In this document: positions 61,519 through 64,000 of the stretch, piece by piece
How the letters are laid out: the number at the start of each line of letters is the position of its first letter
How positions within the stretch are numbered: position 1 is the first letter of the stretch
NCBI GenBank assembly: GCA_026874595.1
Contig: CM049313.1
Location: forward strand, 34,253,159-34,317,158
From: Sipunculus nudus
Lineage: Eukaryota > Annelida > Sipuncula > Golfingiida > Sipunculidae
DNA length: 64,000 nt
Direction of reading: 5' to 3'
Notes under the pieces: generated by a model
Seen by the model: only the letters and a program-made list of their open reading frames with translations
The model's database searches: none
What the model was told of the DNA's origin: nothing
Program-made: the position numbers and the translations under genes

Positions 61519-62041
61519 GGGGCTGTTATTTAGAACCAAGGAGCAGACAGCAGAGCAGATACCAGCGGACACAGAAGCGTGTGTCAGATTCTAAGACCTT
61601 ATCGACGAATGCGGCAATTATACATTTTCAAAGATTTTCTCCTGGATTTTATACATTTGGACTTCAGTTTACTTTCTGTGTTGTTGCAAGAACTTTCCAC
61701 TGGACTGTCATTCTCCGAGAGTTTACATTCAAAGGACTTATCTTGGTGACGGTGTTGGTATCGAGGTTCTGTACCATTATCTTTCTGTGTGATTGTATTG
61801 ACTTGTTGCTATAACGCTGTGTTACTGTATAATTGCATTGATTTAGTGTATTGTATTGTTAGGGTTGTTTTAAGAATAAATTATAGTTATTTGTTAACAA
61901 AAAAAACCACTGACTTCTTTATTCATTCCCCTAGACATTTCCCGCTGCCTAGTGTTACAGAATCTGATTTTTTTTATCTCCGTTACAGAATTTGTGTTCA
62001 TCACGCATACGTGATTTGTTTATATTAGGTTCCGTAAAACA

Positions 62042-64000
62042 TGACACATACCTCCAGCAACGATTACCAGCTGCACTCAGTGGATTCGTTGACCGCAGAT
62101 ATTGAGCTCTGCTCGTTTTTTTTTTTTTTTTTTTTGTTTTTGTTTTTAAACTGGGAAGCCCTCACCGCCATTGTCAAAATATGAAGGGGTATTACTGTAT
62201 GGGAGCATCCCGATGTCTATAATACTCAACATATGTATCTTACTCTATCACCGAAAAAAATGCAACAATGCCTTAGATGCAATAAAAAAATGACATTTAA
62301 AGTGGAAACAAAATAATGTGTTTAACACGGGCGCCAGAACAATTATTTAGGAGAGGTCGTCTTTTCCCACATTAATTTAATTAAAAACATAATTATTTGT
62401 TATATTTATACTAAATATCATTTAGGTTTCAGGCATAAATCTTGATCTGAAAGGACAAAACGACGAATCGTCACCTGTTTGACGCTTGTATGTGTAATAA
62501 AATAACTGGCATATCGCCCATACCCGGTGTGTTTACGGTTTCAAAGCCTTTTTAGTGCTGGAAACAAGTACCTGTGATGCAGACAGACTCTCCCTGATAG
62601 AACTTTACGAATGATAGCAGATGTTTTAGCTCTCATCATTAGCTAGCCGTTTATAAATAATAATTTGTGTTTTTTTTTTTCTGTTGTGTTATTTTGACAT
62701 TATTTTTAGGTTTATTGGTTGATTGTTTTGTTGCTGTGCGAGTGTATGCTGTTTGAGCGTGTTCTTGGGTGAGTACAGAATTTTACTAATTGTCCTCCAT
62801 CATCGCGCGGGGTGCCATGTGTACTCGTGTTGTGTAGTGAAAGCGAATAATGGAGTACAATCATATACTCGGTGTAGCTCCATCATTGTATGCATCACTG
62901 ATGCCTCAAAGTATCAAAATTAAAACAATGCGGAGCTAATTTCAAAGTTGTTAACAATGCAAGATATTCTTTTATTCAACGTTTTACCAAACACATTGTA
63001 CCTTGAGATATCTTAAGTTCCTAGCAAGACGGGAGGTCTACCGAGTGTGCAGTATTCTCCTAATATCCATTAGCATGACTGAGTAATTATGAGAATACTC
63101 GAGAAAGTTTTCAGGATAGGCTGGAGGTTTATTGGTTATGCAATTAAAGCTAATTGACACAATAATAAAATTGGTAAAAAGGAATGTTTAACAAGTGCAA
63201 GATGTGATCATGACATAGTCGCCAGCTTTTGCCAAGAGAATTTTCTGAAGAAGCGGTCATAGAACATTGGTTGGTTGGTTCTTGTTTGATTTTATTCAAT
63301 TTCCAATCAATATGCAGCAGCAAAACACGTCATTTTATTTACTTCAATATACACTAAAAATCAAACAACTAAGGACAAGTGAATAGGCCACCATAAATAT
63401 CTTAAGTAAAGGAAATCAGCAAGGGTTGTTTACATTGAGGACACGTGCCAACCAGGTGGTTGGCGCTGGTCTGTGAAGCTTACGAAGCAACAATCATAGG
63501 AAGACAATAACAACACAATTGATGTCTTCTTCATGGACCATCGCACACCCATAGACCATTGCCCCACTGTCAAATGTAATTCTCCTGCCGAAATTTTCTA
63601 TCACATACTGCCGCCACTTATGGTCACGGATATAGGATGTACTTTCTTTATTTGAAGAAAAAAAAAGATTTGACGAAACTTACAATATAATCACATTAAG
63701 TGACCGAGAGTGTTAGACGCTATGTAATTCTGGAAACTATAGGTCTTCAGCATAAAAATAGCAGAATTGTAGGCGTTTCTTTAAATGGTACCATGTTCTC
63801 GTTTGACAAGAAAGGGTGCGAGATATGACGAGATATTCACTTTTGTCACTTAAAACTAGTCAAGTTATTCTTGAACAATAGAAAAATAAAAACTCTAGCA
63901 TTTTAGTGCTTGAAACGAGAGCCTACGATGCAGACAGACTCTCCCTGATAAAACATGTACCTTAGGACATCTTAAGTTCCTAGCAAGACAGCAGGTAAAA
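62042..64000. other. Unit B tail and beyond
   Basis: 62042-63060 aligns with 33030-33660 of unit A. 63060-63890 has no recognised feature. 63895-64000 again matches unit A (GATGCAGACAGACTCTCCCT, then ATCTTAAGTTCCTAGCAAGA). Confidence 0.6.

Larger units (their letters stand above)
58912..62041 (+). mobile_element. Solo LTR of the Gmr1-type family, split by insertion
   Basis: Begins TGTTACAGGTGCTC, identical to the first 14 bases of the unit A solo LTR, and ends GGTTCCGTAAAACA. After 14-16 bases it is interrupted by a TIR element (58928-61269), then resumes with TATTATGTGAC and stays collinear with the other LTRs. A TATA box TATATAAA is at 61511-61518 and AATAAA at 61875-61880. CATG flanks both sides, overlapping the terminus. 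Opposite in orientation to the other family members. Unit A keeps the empty site near 33030. Confidence 0.8.
34260..63060. repeat. Tandem segmental duplication, unit B
   Basis: Immediately follows unit A. It is longer because of about 15 kb of later insertions: the Gmr1-order element, the pogo-like element and a nested LTR. Subtracting unit-specific insertions leaves about 13-14 kb in each unit. Confidence 0.85.

Overview
The window is AT-rich animal DNA, dominated by introns, repeats and transposon remnants. No bacterial or organellar features are visible. Spliced exons with AG/GT borders, Pol III tRNA genes, (TA)n arrays and decayed Ty3/gypsy, hAT-like and pogo-like elements point to an invertebrate metazoan. 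A marine mollusc or another lophotrochozoan is my best guess, but the sequence alone does not settle the species. Only one protein-coding gene family is recognisable outside mobile elements: a class I glutamine-synthetase-like (lengsin-type) gene, present twice on the minus strand.

Layout. 1-16.6 kb: two near-identical minus-strand tRNA genes in a 0.87 kb duplicated block, a third decayed copy at 13.2 kb, two TIR elements each bracketed by (TA)n, a 0.6 kb direct duplication, two CTCF-like motifs and a GTCTAGAC palindrome cluster. 16.6-33.9 kb is unit A and 34.26-63.06 kb is unit B of one tandem segmental duplication. Both units hold, in the same order, the lengsin-like gene, an internally deleted gag-pol retroelement, a (TA)n/(GT)n block and a common tail. 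A tail-like sequence reappears at 63.9 kb, so more units may follow.

The units differ by later insertions. Unit A has a solo LTR (19.29-20.09 kb) and a 3.5 kb hAT-like element carrying six 340-bp tandem units. Unit B has a 6.4 kb Ty3/gypsy element with integrase upstream of reverse transcriptase (Gmr1-type order), a 5.45 kb pogo-like element inside (TA)n, an LTR that itself contains a 2.3 kb TIR element, and two Harbinger-like MITEs. The other unit often preserves the empty site.

The lengsin-like copies carry different lesions. Unit A has a stop in the large catalytic exon. Unit B has that exon open but a stop in a 32-nt mini-exon, if the mini-exon is used. Exon 1 and its flank (about 270 bp) are almost identical between the copies. 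The most unusual item is the tRNA pair: a serine-type body with a long variable arm and G73, whose anticodons by canonical numbering are UGC and AGC (alanine).
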